From Begonia masoniana (taxonomy: Eukaryota; Streptophyta; Magnoliopsida; Cucurbitales; Begoniaceae), in the NCBI GenBank assembly GCA_022432975.1, contig CM039503.1:41956869-42020868 (forward strand): a stretch of DNA of 64,000 bases, read 5' to 3'. Position 1 is the stretch's first letter. Every line of letters starts with the position of its first letter. Both the position numbers and the translations under genes were made by a program. Positions 10,868-23,100 of the stretch are shown piece by piece. The notes under the pieces are model-generated. The model was given only the letters and a program-made list of their open reading frames with translations, was not told the origin of the DNA and ran no database searches.

Positions 10868-13504
10868 TGTAACACCAGGTTTTACGGGTTTTTGGATTTT
10901 CCCGCGCAATGGCATTTTTGTAAATAATTGAAATAGGTCCGATTTGTGAATCGAGAGTTTTTATGGAATCCTTACAATTAATATGGGTTTTAGGAGAATT
11001 ATGAGAATTTGAGAAATTCAAACCGAAGTGTAACGCACATGTTTCCGTTTTTAACCTTATAGGGGTTTAATTAATAAAAATAGTAAATTAAATTCGTTGG
11101 CGAACGGAAAGTTTTATTAGAGCCCTAGAAATAAATTAGAATTATTGGTGAAATAAGAAAAGCCGGAGAAAACGAATCGGAGGACTAAATAATGAGATAG
11201 TTGAATATTAAGCTAGAGGGGCGAAATGGTAAATCGCATGTCAAATACATTAAATAGGCAAAAACTTCATTTCTTCTCCAACACTCCAAGAAATCTTTTC
11301 CTTCTCCTCCAACGGCGGTTTTCTTCCTCTTCCATCGTTCTCTTCAACGCCGGCGACCGGCCCTCCGATCAACACGTTCCTTCACGTTTCATTCTTCGAA
11401 CAACATCCTAGGTAAGAATCTATAGTTTTAGAGCCATAGTTCTCGATTTCTAGGTTGGTCAACGGTTTGAGTTTTGTAAGATTTTAGTAAAAGTAGTTGG
11501 GTTTTGTTAGTAATGGTGAGTTAGCGTTGCATTTATGATTATCGAGCTTTATTGGGCGAATGAATGGATGTATTCGGTGTTTTAGTTGGAAAACCAGTTT
11601 TGGAAAGCTTGGGAAACTCCATTAATGGAGGCTTAGAGTTTGTGAACACAAATTGCTCGATAAAATGCCTCAATGAGTTAAACTAGAATTTTAGGAAATT
11701 TCTTTAGTTAAGGGCTTCGTTAGTTTGGACGTTTAATGACTCAAACGCGTTTTAACGGCGATTATTGTGAATTTGTCTTAGGTAAACAACGCTCGTGGAC
11801 GGAGCTAGAAGTACAACGGACGCGAGGTAAGTTCTCGTGACTCACTCTGGCCGATAGGCCTACACCGTACGTCGATGTCGTCTCGAGGAGTTTGGTCACG
11901 TGTTTGTTTAAATTGTTTTGGTTAGGTAGTTTAGGTTTAGTTGTTTTTATAGGTTTATTGTTGTAAAGATTTTGATGGTATATTGTAGCGTTTTGATGGT
12001 ATGCTCGTTATGTATGTTATATGAATTGTTCATGCATCACAGTTTTCAAATAGGCATAAGAAAATGAATTTCCGCACGATGTTTTATAAAAAATGGCGAT
12101 GTGGCCCGAAGGGGGGCGATTGATCTATTGTGTGGATCGACTACGGGTCTGTCACAATACCACATCTAATATAAACTCATGTATGTTATGGTCATGCTAG
12201 ATGGGGCTCAGGCACGACTGTACGTGTTGTAAGCGTGTACCCCCCTCCTCTAGCTGGAAAGGGTAGTCCTACCGCTGGATGGGTCCTCTCCAGTTAGGGG
12301 GTTGAGATCTCGGTGACACCCACGATGTAAAGATATGATAATGTTGCATGATTTACGAACTCATACGCACTGCATGCATAGCATTTATGAGACTTGCTGA
12401 GATTTTTATCTCATAGATTGTCTGTATGGGTAGGTGATCTTCACTTAGGTGAGGACGAGATCCCTCCACCCGAGGAGTGATGCAGTTGGCGGAGGATGGC
12501 TCGCGGGGGTGTGCTGGCGCAGTCGATACTTAATCTGACCCGTGGGGATGTACGTATGTGTTTTGAGGGTTATAGATTTAAACGGGCTGATGGGTGAAAT
12601 TACAGATTGAATTGTATAGAAACCCATATTAGGATGCTTGGTATCTGGATAGGTTAAAAACCGATGTTTTAAAGATTTTGGTTAGCTTATGTTATGTACG
12701 GATGAATATTGACGTTTTGATGTGGGATTGGATGAATATTGATGAATGTTGGTGTTTTGATGAAATAGAATGGAGTTTGGGTGAGTTTGGATGCTTTGAA
12801 AGTTAGTTTGCGATTTTAAGTTGAAATCAATGTTTTGTGTCGGGATTGGATGATTTGAGTTGAATGTTCGGTTTATGGATGGTGGTGGAATTGATATTGA
12901 ATAGGTAGAGTTGGTTAAGTTTGGAGGTGATTGGAGGTGTCAAAAGCTGGAAAATTGCCTAAGGAAGGGTAGACCTGTGCTTGCAGGGGTCGACACCTTG
13001 CCGACCCCTCAGGCAAGGTGTCGACCGAACTTACAAAGGAATGCAGTCCGAGAGTAAAACTGTCTTGGAAGTGTCGACCCCTCAGGCAAGGTGTCGACCG
13101 AACTTACAAAGGAATGCAGTCCGAGAGTAAAACTGTCTTTGAAGTGTCGACCCCTTAGACCAAGTGTCGACCCCTACCACATAAAATGTCAAACTTGGGG
13201 ATTTTGGTTAGTTCCACCATATAACGAGTCTTCCACACACGATAGTCTACCGTTACCTATGTTTAGGACTCTAGACACGACATTTTAGGTATGTTATAAG
13301 TTAGAACCAAAATGTCGATAGATAAGGATTAAAACGCCCGAGTCCGTTCTCTAATGAACGAAACAAAAGAAAACGATTGGTCAAAGGAACAAATGAAAAG
13401 ATTTAAGTGAGAATGGGCGAGGGAAACAATTAAGTTAAAAATTTTACGTCATTTTTAGAAATAATAATACGGGAAAATAAGGGTACAGTGTTAGAGTCGC
13501 TACA
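10868..13504 (+). repeat. Element B 3' LTR (2637 bp)
   Basis: Starts TGTAACACCAGG and ends GTCGCTACA. It matches 3540-6186 along its whole length with scattered substitutions and small indels. The mini-exon-like segment is 11782-11826 and the 73-bp GTCGAC repeats are at 13002-13147. Confidence 0.93.
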
Positions 13505-13509
13505 TAGAT
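13505..13509. repeat. Target-site duplication of B, right copy
   Basis: TAGAT, an exact copy of 3535-3539. Element A resumes after it. Confidence 0.92.
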
Positions 13510-13811
13510 TGTCCTGGTTCGGCCAAGAGACCCCCAGGCGATCCTTCTAGGATCTTTGCTGTTATTGAAGATGAAGAAGCTGCTCAGCCTTTAGTTGTTT
13601 CAGGTATTGTTCAGGTTTGTAGAAATGCAGCTCATGTTTTAATTGACACGGGGGCAACTCATTCTTTTCGTAGGACAGGAGTATGTAATTAGGTGGAATC
13701 TAGACTTCGTCCCAGCTGATCGTGGTTATAGTGTTATGTTGCCCTCCGGGGAGCATTTACATTCCGACCAAGCAATACAAGGAGAGGTTATACCTATTGG
13801 TGGTCGGCAGC
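13510..13811 (+). pseudogene. Element A fragment: gag end and protease start
   Basis: It continues the gag tail directly after the knuckle and then gives the aspartic protease motif [10 protein letters not shown] (catalytic Asp codon near 13645). The frame is lost just after the motif, where the text departs from the family's HSFV/I pattern. A block similar to the protease flap region (VMLPSGEHLHSDQ) follows up to the S2 insertion at 13812. The protease would release gag and pol products; here it is split by S2. Confidence 0.86.
13807..13811. repeat. Target-site duplication of S2, left copy
   Basis: GCAGC precedes the S2 LTR and is repeated at 16345-16349. Confidence 0.9.
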
Positions 13812-14188
13812 TGTAACACCCAAGTTTTCGAGTTTTCGCTCCAAGGGTATTTTTGTAAATAAGAAATATGGTTCCGTTTTGTGAGCGGAAGGTTTTATTA
13901 GGACCCTAGAGATTTATGGGGATTTTTTGAAGAATAAGTAAATTTTTAGAAATCCAAATCGATAGTGTAACGCCGAGTTACGGTTTTCCGCCTATAGTGT
14001 TTTAATTCGTAAAAATAGTAAATTAAGTCTGTTTTGCGAACGGAGAGTTTTGTTAGAACCCTATGATTAAATAAGAATATTTAGTGAAATAAGAACATCT
14101 TGGAGAAACCAAACCGTTAGGCTAATTAACGAACCAAGTAGAAAGTTAACTGAAAGAGGCATTTAGGTAATTTGGTAAGTTAAATTTT

Positions 14189-14195
14189 TATAAAA
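14189..14195 (+). promoter_or_regulatory. TATA box of S2 LTR
   Basis: TATAAAA lies just before a long C/T-rich leader (from about 14203), as expected for an RNA polymerase II core promoter. Element A's LTR has the same box at 32518-32524. Confidence 0.55.
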
Positions 14196-14736
14196 TTACA
14201 TGCCCCCTCCACCTTTTTCTCATTTCTCTCCTTCACGCCAGAGAGCTCTCCCTTTTGCTCTCCTTCTTCTCTCACGGCCGATGCTTCAAACAATGATCAA
14301 TGGCTTCCCTCCTCCGGCGTTTCTTCTTCATTTTCTTCCCCAAATCAACCCTCTAGGTAAGTTCTATTCTTTGGGAAAATGTTGTTTCGTTTTGAGGTGT
14401 TTTTTGATTTAGGGTTTTGTGTGAAATTTTTGGATTCATGAGAAATCGAATAGGATAGCGATTTTGTTGTCCTTTGATGACACTTTTGTGGTTATTGAGT
14501 AGATTGAATGGATTAATGGTGTTTGAGTGATTATTAGGTTAATTTTGGTGGTTAGAGTTTGAAGAAAACCATTAATGGAGGTTAAGTAAATTGTGAGCGC
14601 AACGTGCTCGATCAAATGCTCGAGAGACTTTAATACAAGTTTTAGGAGAAAATAGCTTTGGCTAGAAGCTTAATTTAAGTTTAGAATTCATTTAATTAGG
14701 ATCGATTTTAATGTCCTTAATTGTGAAATGCTTTAG

Positions 14737-14782
14737 GTGGAGACGACTTTACAGACGGTGCACGGCTTGCTACGGACGCCAG
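14737..14782 (+). other. Putative 46-bp mini-exon in S2 LTR
   Basis: Bounded by TGCTTTAG on the left and CCAG|GTAAGT on the right. Same place and almost the same length as the segments in B, D, A, F and E. Confidence 0.5.
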
Positions 14783-15924
14783 GTAAGTGGGTGCTAGGTT
14801 TCCGGCCCTTAAGGCCCTACATCATGTCAACGTTAGGCTTTTGTTGTTTTTGATGATGATTTTCTGATTGTGGGGTTTAATGAGTCAGGTAGCCTAGGAT
14901 GTTAGCTATTAGTTGTTTGTAAGGTTCGTTAAAAGTAGTGTATGTCCATGTACGTTGTGAATTGTTTGGTGATATGTTTTGATGATAGTTTGTACGTGGG
15001 TTCCTCATGCATCATGTTTTCTCAATGACATATGAAATATTTTACATGCATGAAAATGAAATGTATGAAATAATTAAGTATGATGGGGTGGTATGGCCAT
15101 GAACAACAAAACCGTCCAACTCGAGGGACCATGAATCACTGTCCATATTGGACCATGAATACGGCCGAAAGGACTATGTACACGCACTGCCTACCTCCCC
15201 AACACGATTCATGTTATGAAAAAGAATAAGAACAAGTAAAAGAATAAGTTTTATGAATTCATGCATTCATGTACATGTAAAGTATAGTGCATCCCCTTAC
15301 TAAGCATTAGGCTTAATGTTTATGTTGTATGATGTAGGTGACAGGTGTGAAGATGAGAGTTTCTCTCGATAACAAAGCATAGGTGGTCGACGGGTGGTGC
15401 TCGTGGCGACGAGGTGTGTTTTGGCAAGGTTCAGTGACTGTGGGTATGCTCCGAGCTATTTTGGGTAATTAATGTGAAATTGTTTTGATGTTAGGAATGT
15501 GAAGAATTTTAAGATATGTGGGGAAGTTTGATATTTTGGGAAATTGTATAGTGAATGTAGGCTCGAAGTTGTGTCGTTTTGAATGATTTGGTGATGTGTT
15601 TGTTTTGGAGATGTTTTAAGGAAATTCTATTTATATTGTTGATGTTGTCTTGAGGTTTTGGTTGGGTAATATTTGATGATTTTAAGCATTTAGACATGTA
15701 AGGATTGGCTCGGTTTTAGAGCGATCCACGCGGTTCGTTTTCTCGAGTTTTCCGAAATTGTAGGATATATTAGTGTCGTGTTTTGGATGATCGATGAATG
15801 AGTGTTTTGTTTTTAGTATAAGAGAATTTATGTTGAGAAGTATAGAGATTATGTTGAAGAAACAGGAAGGAAAGAGAAAGAAAAAGGGAGAGAAGAAGCA
15901 TTGCTCTGGAACAAAATTCTAGAG

Positions 15925-16140
15925 CAATGGGCGATCGATCGCCCTAAGAAGGGGATCGATCGCCATAAGGTAAGCACTCTGGAAGTAGACTTCCAGAGTG
16001 GTTGCCGAGCGATCGCCTAATAGGCGATCGCTGGGCGATCATATGGGGCGAACGATCGCCCAAATTGGGCGATCGATCGCCCCTCATTTTTCCTTCTCTG
16101 GCGACTGATCGCCAGTGAGGAAGGGCGATCAGTCGCCCCT
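15925..16140 (+). repeat. GGCGATCGATCGCC palindrome cluster in S2 LTR
   Basis: Many copies of the self-complementary cores CGATCG and GATCGATC lie within about 215 bp. A CTCTGGAA...TTCCAGAG inverted pair at 15970-16000 sits within the cluster. Confidence 0.85.
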
Positions 16141-16344
16141 CCTTTGGCCGAGAACTTTACGGTTTTGCCCCCCCCTCTTTTTAATTGAATTTATTTATTT
16201 GGTTTTTATTCAATTTAAAGTGTTATAGAATGTGTTTTAAAAAAAAAAAAAGAAGAAAAAAAAAGAATTTCTACTTATAGAGGGTAAGTTAGGAGTAAGT
16301 GATGGCTAGGCCATGACGGCCCTGACCGGGTTGGGGTCGTCACA

Positions 16345-16349
16345 GCAGC
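16345..16349. repeat. Target-site duplication of S2, right copy
   Basis: GCAGC, an exact copy of 13807-13811. Confidence 0.9.
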
Positions 16350-16539
16350 TGTATGCGAACCTGGTCATCATAAGTATGAAGGGGTACGATGTAATCTTTG
16401 GTATGAATTGGTTGTTTCGGATTTTGCCACAATCAATTGCCAGTTGGGTGTAGTAGATTTTAGACCCCTAAGTGGGGAGGGTTACTTCTTTCGAGCGACC
16501 CTCCGTTCGAGTAAGATGCCTCTAGTAACGTCGATGCGT

Positions 16540-16839
16540 GCTCTGTACTCGATAAAACTTAGATGTTTCAGTTTTATAGCGAGCATTGTGGATGTAAGAG
16601 TGCAAGATGAATTAAAGTTATGTGACATTCCGGTAGTCGATAGCCTTAAGGAAGTGTTCCTAGACGAGTTGCCTAGCTTGCCTGTGAATGCCCTATACTC
16701 GATGAAGCATGGATGTTTTGGATTTATAGCAAGTGTTGAGGAAGTAAGCATGCGAAATGAGTTGGAGTTGTGTGACATTCCAATAGTTAAAGACTTTACG
16801 GAAGTGTTCCTGGACGAGTTGCCCGGCTTGCCTCCAGAT
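16540..16839 (+). repeat. In-frame 150-bp tandem duplication in the A protease-RT linker
   Basis: Two 50-codon units, 16540-16689 and 16690-16839, both begin ALYS and carry CF.FIAS, LCDIP and EVFLDELP. I count 30 of 50 identical residues. E, F, B and G have a single copy of this linker. Confidence 0.85.
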
Positions 16840-18860
16840 CGAGAAATGGAGTTCACTATTGAGATTATTCCTGGTTCGGTGCCAGTGTCTAAGAATCCTT
16901 ATAGAATGGCACCTGTTGAACTGAAGGAGTTGTACGTCCAGCTGAAAGAGCTAACAGACAAGGGTTTTGTACGGCCGAGCATTTCTCCTTGGGGCGCTCC
17001 GGTCTAGTTCGTAAAGAAGAAAGATGGTTCCTTAAGAATGTGCGTGGATTACCGAGAGTTGAATAAATTAACAATCAGAAATAAGTATCCGCTACCGAGG
17101 ATTGATGACCTGTTTGACCAGTTGCATGGGGCTAGTGTGTTCTCGAAGATTGATTTACGGTCAGGGTACTACCAATTGAAGATTAAGGCCGAGGATATAC
17201 CAAAGACCTCTTTTAGAACACGTTATGGGCAATATGAATTTAGGGTTATGTCCTTCGGTTTGACTAATGCCCCGGCAGCTTTTATGGATCTCATGAATAG
17301 AGTGTTTCGGGAGTTCCTGGATAAGTTCGTGATAGTGTTCATAGATGACATTCTGATATATTCCCGAAATGACGAAGAACACGCGAAGCACTTGAGGGCC
17401 GTTTTGGATACGTTGAAGCGGCACCAATTGTATGCTAAGTTTTCCAAGTGCGGATTTTGGCTGAATCAGGTGAATTTCTTAGGCCACGTAATTTCAAAAA
17501 AAGGTGTTTCAATAGATCCGGCTAAGGTTCAAGCCATAAAGGAGTGGCCTCAGCCGAGGAATGCAAGTGAAGTACGAAGTTTCGTAGGCCTGGCTAGGTA
17601 TTATCGGAAGTTTATTGAAGGGTTTTCAATCATAGCCAAGCCCTGACGAATTTAACTAAGAAGGAAGTGAAATACGAGTGGTCTAAGGCACATGAAGAAA
17701 GGTTGACCACAGTGCCATTGTTGATTCTGCCCGTGGAGAATGGAATATTTAGTATCTATTGTGACGCATCCAAAGTAGGATTGAGATGCGTATTGATGCA
17801 GGACGGAAAGGTAATTGTCTACGCCTCTAGGCAATTGAAGACTTATGAACAGAACTATCCGACGCATGACTTAGAATTGGCAGCGGTGGTATTTGCGTTG
17901 AAAATATGGAGGCACTACCTTTACAGTCAAAAGTGTAAAGTGTTTTTAGACCATAAGAGTTTAAGTATCTTTTTACGCAGAAAGGTTTAAACATGAGGCA
18001 AAGGAGATGGTTGAAATTTGTGAAGGATTACGACTTTGAAATCAAGTACCATCCAGGAAAGGCGAATACGGTGGCAGACGCATTGAGTAGGATGCCTAAG
18101 ACCAAGGAGTCAGTTGTTTGCTGTATGCCAGCTTCATTGAGAAAGCAGATCCATAGATTTGAATTGGAGGTAGTTTCTGAGCTTTCGGCCTTACTTGCTG
18201 AGTTGGTGTTACAGCCTACTCTTTTTGACAGAAATAAGGAAGCTCAGCAGGATAACTCTCCGGAGAAGGAAGATATTTTGGCTAAGTTAAAGGATGCATC
18301 TTTTGATTTCAGTTATTCGGAGGACGACATTCTGAAGTTTCGGGACCGTTGGTATGTTCCGAAGGATGAAGAGTTGAGGAAGTTGATTTTGGCAGAGGCA
18401 CATTCATCGTCGTCCTCAGTGCATCCGGGTAACACCAAGATGTACCGAGATCTGAAAATGCATTATTGGTGGCCCAACATGAAAAGAGAAGTGGCCAGTT
18501 ATGTACAGTTCTGCCTGGTATGCCAGCAAGTAAAGGCAGAGAACCAAAGGCCAGGTGGAAGGTTACAACCTTTACCAATTCCCGAGTGGAAGTGGGACCA
18601 AATTGCAATGGATTTCATAGTGGGATTACCAAGGACGACAAAAGGGCATGACAGTATATGGGTTGTAGTCAATAGATTGACGAAGACGGCTCATTTCTTA
18701 CCTGTAAAAATGACCTACAAGATGAACCAGTTCGCAGAGCTGTATGTTCAGGAAATTATAAGGTTGCACGGGGTTCCTGTGTCGATTGTTTCGGACCGGG
18801 ATCCCAGATTTACTTCGAGGTTTTGGAAAAGTTTACAAAGCGCTATGAGTACTAAGTTAA

Positions 18861-18865
18861 CTTTT
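18861..18865. repeat. Target-site duplication of D, left copy
   Basis: CTTTT before D's 5' LTR, repeated at 31428-31432. Confidence 0.9.
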
Positions 18866-18896
18866 TGTAATACCCGGCTTGTACGGATTTCGGATT

Positions 18897-18924
18897 TAAT
18901 ATATTATATTGATATAATATATTA
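18897..18924. repeat. Perfect AT-only palindrome at the D LTR start
   Basis: Two 13-bp arms (TAATATATTATAT and its complement) are separated by two bases. The 3' LTR has the same structure at about 26681-26708. Confidence 0.85.
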
Positions 18925-19228
18925 TATGAGGCATTTTTATTAAATATGTCAAATCAAGTCAGTTTCGCAAACGGAAAGCGTCGTTAGAGTCCTAACGATT
19001 AATAGGAATTTTAAGGAATTTACGGGATTTTTCGGAGCTTAAACGCTATATTTCGAATAAATACGCTTTTCAAAATATAAATGACGTTTAGTAAAAATAG
19101 TAAATGAGGTCCGAATTACGAACGGACAGTTTTAATAAGTCTCAAATAATAGGTTTGACTTATGGGTGAAGTCGGGACGTTTGGAGAAGTCGAATGGCAG
19201 GACGATTAACGAACCGAAGAACGAAATC

Positions 19229-19235
19229 TATATAG
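19229..19235 (+). promoter_or_regulatory. TATA-like element in D LTR
   Basis: TATATAG precedes the conserved GGGCGTTTTGGTAATTT block and the C/T-rich leader. A second AT-rich stretch (TTATTAAATATC near 19276) is closer to the leader and may be the true box. Confidence 0.35.
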
Positions 19236-19837
19236 AAATCAAAGAAGGGCGTTTTGGTAATTTACAAATCAATTTTATTAAATATCACAAATTCCCTCTC
19301 TCTCCTCATTCTTCTTCTTCTCCTCTGCCTGCGCACGAAACAGAGAGCAAGCTCTCCCTTTTGGCCGCCGGCGATTTCCTCCTCCGAGCTTCGATTCGAG
19401 CTCCGTTCGTTTCGTTTTCTTCACGGTTCCTCCTCCTCTCGCTATCCTAGGTATGTATCTACGTTCTTAGAGCTTTAAATTCGGTTTTCGGATCGATTTA
19501 GCGTTAGGGTTCCGATTAGGGTTTCGATTAAATCTCGTCAAAAACGCGAATTAGGGTTCGTAATTAATAGGTTAGCCTTGATTAAGTATGTATTGAACGT
19601 ATTTAACGTTATTGGACGAAGAAAAGTCAATTTGCGAAAAAGTTAAAATTGGTTAATTTTCCGAGTTTTTGAGAAAAACTCGTTAATTGGAATTTCGAAT
19701 TATCGAACGTTAATTAACGTTATAAACGCTTCGATTGGCTAAATAAAGAATTTGGGAGAGATTCTCTAGTTAAGTTTTTAGAATTGGACGTTATTAGTTC
19801 AAATCAATTTTAACGGTAAATATCGTGTTTTTCTCAG

Positions 19838-19882
19838 ACACGCGACTCCCGTGGACGAAGCTTGCGATTCAGTGCGCTCCAG
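19838..19882 (+). other. Putative 45-bp mini-exon in D LTR
   Basis: Preceded by the pyrimidine-rich acceptor GTTTTTCTCAG and followed by CCAG|GTAAGT. The 3' LTR copy is 27622-27666. Length equals that in B. In the 5' LTR the next acceptor (equivalent to 30464) is missing because of the deletion after the minisatellite. Confidence 0.5.
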
Positions 19883-20146
19883 GTAAGTTTTCGTGACTTA
19901 CTTTGACCCAAAGGTCTGCACCATACTCCGTCGTCGTCTCGAGAATACTCGAGGAACTGTTTGTTTTATGTTATTCTGGTTGGGTAGTTAGGTTAGTTGT
20001 TTATAGGTTTTGCTTTACTGTCATGAATGTATGCACGTTGGTTGTTTACTTTCTGCTTATATGAACTGTTCATGCATCACGATTTTAAAGCACGCATAGA
20101 AAATGAATTTCCGCACAATGTTTTAAAGTAAATGCAAAGTAAAGAT

Positions 20147-23100
20147 GACCCTTCGGTATATAGTTCAAATGACCCTTCGGTATATAGTTCAAATGACCCT
20201 TCGGTATATAGTTCGAATGACCCTTCGGTATATAGTTCGAATGACCCTTCGGTATATAGTTCAAATGACCCTTCGGTATATAGTTCGAATGACCCTTCGG
20301 TATATAGTTCGAATGACCCTTCGGTATATAGTTCGAATGACCCTTCGGTATATAGTTCAAATGACCCATCGGTATATAGTTCAAATGACCCATCGGTATA
20401 TAGTTCAAATGACCCTTCGGTATATAGTTCAAATGACCCTTCGGTATATAGTTCAAATGACCCTTCGGTATATAGTTCGAATGACCCTTCGGTATATAGT
20501 TCGAATGACCCTTCGGTATATAGTTCGAATGACCCTTCGGTATATAGTTCGAATGACCCTTCGGTATATAGTTCAAATGACCCTTCGGTATATAGTTCGA
20601 ATGACCCTTCGGTATATAGTTCGAATGACCCTTCGGTATATAGTTCAAATGACCCATCGGTATATAGTTCAAATGACCCATCGGTATATAGTTCAAATGA
20701 CCCATCGGTATATAGTTCGAATGACCCTTCGGTATATAGTTCAAATGACCCATCGGTATATAGTTCAAATGACCCATCGGTATATAGTTCAAATGACCCT
20801 TCGGTATATAGTTCGAATGACCCTTCGGTATATAGTTCAAATGACCCATCGGTATATAGTTCAAATGACCCTTCGGTATATAGTTCGAATGACCCTTCGG
20901 TATATAGTTCGAATGACCCTTCGGTATATAGTTCAAATGACCCATCGGTATATAGTTCGAATGACCCTTCGGTATATAGTTCGAATGACCCTTCGGTATA
21001 TAGTTCGAATGACCCTTCGGTATATAGTTCGAATGACCCTTCGGTATATAGTTCAAATGACCCATCGGTATATAGTTCGAATGACCCTTCGGTATATAGT
21101 TCAAATGACCCATCGGTATATAGTTCGAATGACCCTTCGGTATATAGTTCAAATGACCCATCGGTATATAGTTCGAATGACCCTTCGGTATATAGTTCAA
21201 ATGACCCATCGGTATATAGTTCAAATGACCCTTCGGTATATAGTTCAAATGACCCTTCGGTATATAGTTCAAATGACCCTTCGGTATATAGTTCGAATGA
21301 CCCTTCGGTATATAGTTCAAATGACCCTTCGGTATATAGTTCGAATGACCCTTCGGTATATAGTTCAAATGACCCATCGGTATATAGTTCAAATGACCCA
21401 TCGGTATATAGTTCGAATGACCCTTCGGTATATAGTTCGAATGACCCTTCGGTATATAGTTCGAATGACCCTTCGGTATATAGTTCAAATGACCCATCGG
21501 TATATAGTTCAAATGACCCATCGGTATATAGTTCAAATGACCCTTCGGTATATAGTTCAAATGACCCATCGGTATATAGTTCAAATGACCCTTCGGTATA
21601 TAGTTCGAATGACCCTTCGGTATATAGTTCAAATGACCCTTCGGTATATAGTTCGAATGACCCTTCGGTATATAGTTCAAATGACCCTTCGGTATATAGT
21701 TCAAATGACCCTTCGGTATATAGTTCAAATGACCCTTCGGTATATAGTTCGAATGACCCTTCGGTATATAGTTCGAATGACCCTTCGGTATATAGTTCAA
21801 ATGACCCATCGGTATATAGTTCAAATGACCCATCGGTATATAGTTCAAATGACCCATCGGTATATAGTTCAAATGACCCTTCGGTATATAGTTCAAATGA
21901 CCCATCGGTATATAGTTCGAATGACCCTTCGGTATATAGTTCGAATGACCCTTCGGTATATAGTTCGAATGACCCTTCGGTATATAGTTCAAATGACCCA
22001 TCGGTATATAGTTCAAATGACCCATCGGTATATAGTTCGAATGACCCTTCGGTATATAGTTCAAATGACCCATCGGTATATAGTTCAAATGACCCATCGG
22101 TATATAGTTCGAATGACCCTTCGGTATATAGTTCAAATGACCCTTCGGTATATAGTTCGAATGACCCTTCGGTATATAGTTCAAATGACCCTTCGGTATA
22201 TAGTTCAAATGACCCTTCGGTATATAGTTCAAATGACCCTTCGGTATATAGTTCGAATGACCCTTCGGTATATAGTTCGAATGACCCTTCGGTATATAGT
22301 TCAAATGACCCATCGGTATATAGTTCAAATGACCCTTCGGTATATAGTTCAAATGACCCATCGGTATATAGTTCGAATGACCCTTCGGTATATAGTTCAA
22401 ATGACCCATCGGTATATAGTTCAAATGACCCATCGGTATATAGTTCGAATGACCCTTCGGTATATAGTTCAAATGACCCATCGGTATATAGTTCGAATGA
22501 CCCTTCGGTATATAGTTCGAATGACCCTTCGGTATATAGTTCAAATGACCCATCGGTATATAGTTCAAATGACCCATCGGTATATAGTTCAAATGACCCA
22601 TCGGTATATAGTTCAAATGACCCTTCGGTATATAGTTCAAATGACCCATCGGTATATAGTTCAAATGACCCATCGGTATATAGTTCAAATGACCCTTCGG
22701 TATATAGTTCAAATGACCCTTCGGTATATAGTTCGAATGACCCTTCGGTATATAGTTCAAATGACCCATCGGTATATAGTTCAAATGACCCTTCGGTATA
22801 TAGTTCAAATGACCCTTCGGTATATAGTTCAAATGACCCTTCGGTATATAGTTCAAATGACCCTTCGGTATATAGTTCAAATGACCCATCGGTATATAGT
22901 TCAAATGACCCATCGGTATATAGTTCAAATGACCCTTCGGTATATAGTTCGAATGACCCTTCGGTATATAGTTCAAATGACCCTTCGGTATATAGTTCAA
23001 ATGACCCATCGGTATATAGTTCAAATGACCCTTCGGTATATAGTTCGAATGACCCTTCGGTATATAGTTCAAATGACCCATCGGTATATAGTTCGAATGA

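Larger units (their letters stand above)
3540..13504 (+). mobile_element. Element B: full-length Ty3/gypsy chromovirus-like retrotransposon, coding region decayed
   Basis: It has two matching LTRs (3540-6186 and 10868-13504), a tRNA-Met primer site after the first, a gag-pol region and a purine-rich stretch before the second, flanked by an exact TAGAT duplication. It is inserted in the zinc-knuckle codons of element A. The LTRs differ by about 2% over a 360-bp stretch I aligned by eye and by about one base over the last 330 bp, so the insertion is fairly young, yet gag-pol holds at least a dozen stops. The gag closely resembles that of element D, so B and D belong to related lineages. Confidence 0.93.
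13812..16344 (+). mobile_element. S2, solo LTR (2533 bp), plus orientation
   Basis: Starts TGTAACACCCAAG and ends GGGGTCGTCACA, flanked by GCAGC duplications, with no internal region. The 3' end and inner modules match element A's own 3' LTR (32253-34757), so it comes from a related family. It has TCCG/CGGA modules (13872 and 14026), a TATAAAA box at 14189, a donor at 14356/14357, a mini-exon 14737-14782, an acceptor at 15337, a CGATCG cluster at 15925-16140 and an A-rich run near 16238-16263. The open frame 14200-14412 lies in the leader and is not called a gene. Confidence 0.9.
16350..18865 (+). pseudogene. Element A pol fragment: protease end, RT, RNase H, integrase core
   Basis: After S2 the protease C-terminal block resumes, with a frameshift near 16420. 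A linker with a 150-bp duplication follows, then RT (GAPV block at 16990, VFIDD near 17335-17349), RNase H (YCDASK near 17758) and integrase with its HPGN/CX2C zinc region, MDFIVGLP and SDRDPRF. Defects are a TAG at 17005 and single-base deletions near 17642 and 17965. The integrase stretch 17993-18865 is open until element D cuts it after the second catalytic Asp. It would copy and integrate element A if intact; it is clearly dead. Confidence 0.9.

Noticed and set aside
3540..13504. Reading 3540 onwards as a continuation of element A's LTR
   Set aside because: The exact TAGAT duplication and the return of A's protein similarity at 13510 show a separate inserted element.
19166..19450. 94-codon open frame, identical at 26950-27234
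   Set aside because: The duplication is explained by the D LTRs. It is a leader frame before the presumed donor site, with no recognisable domain.
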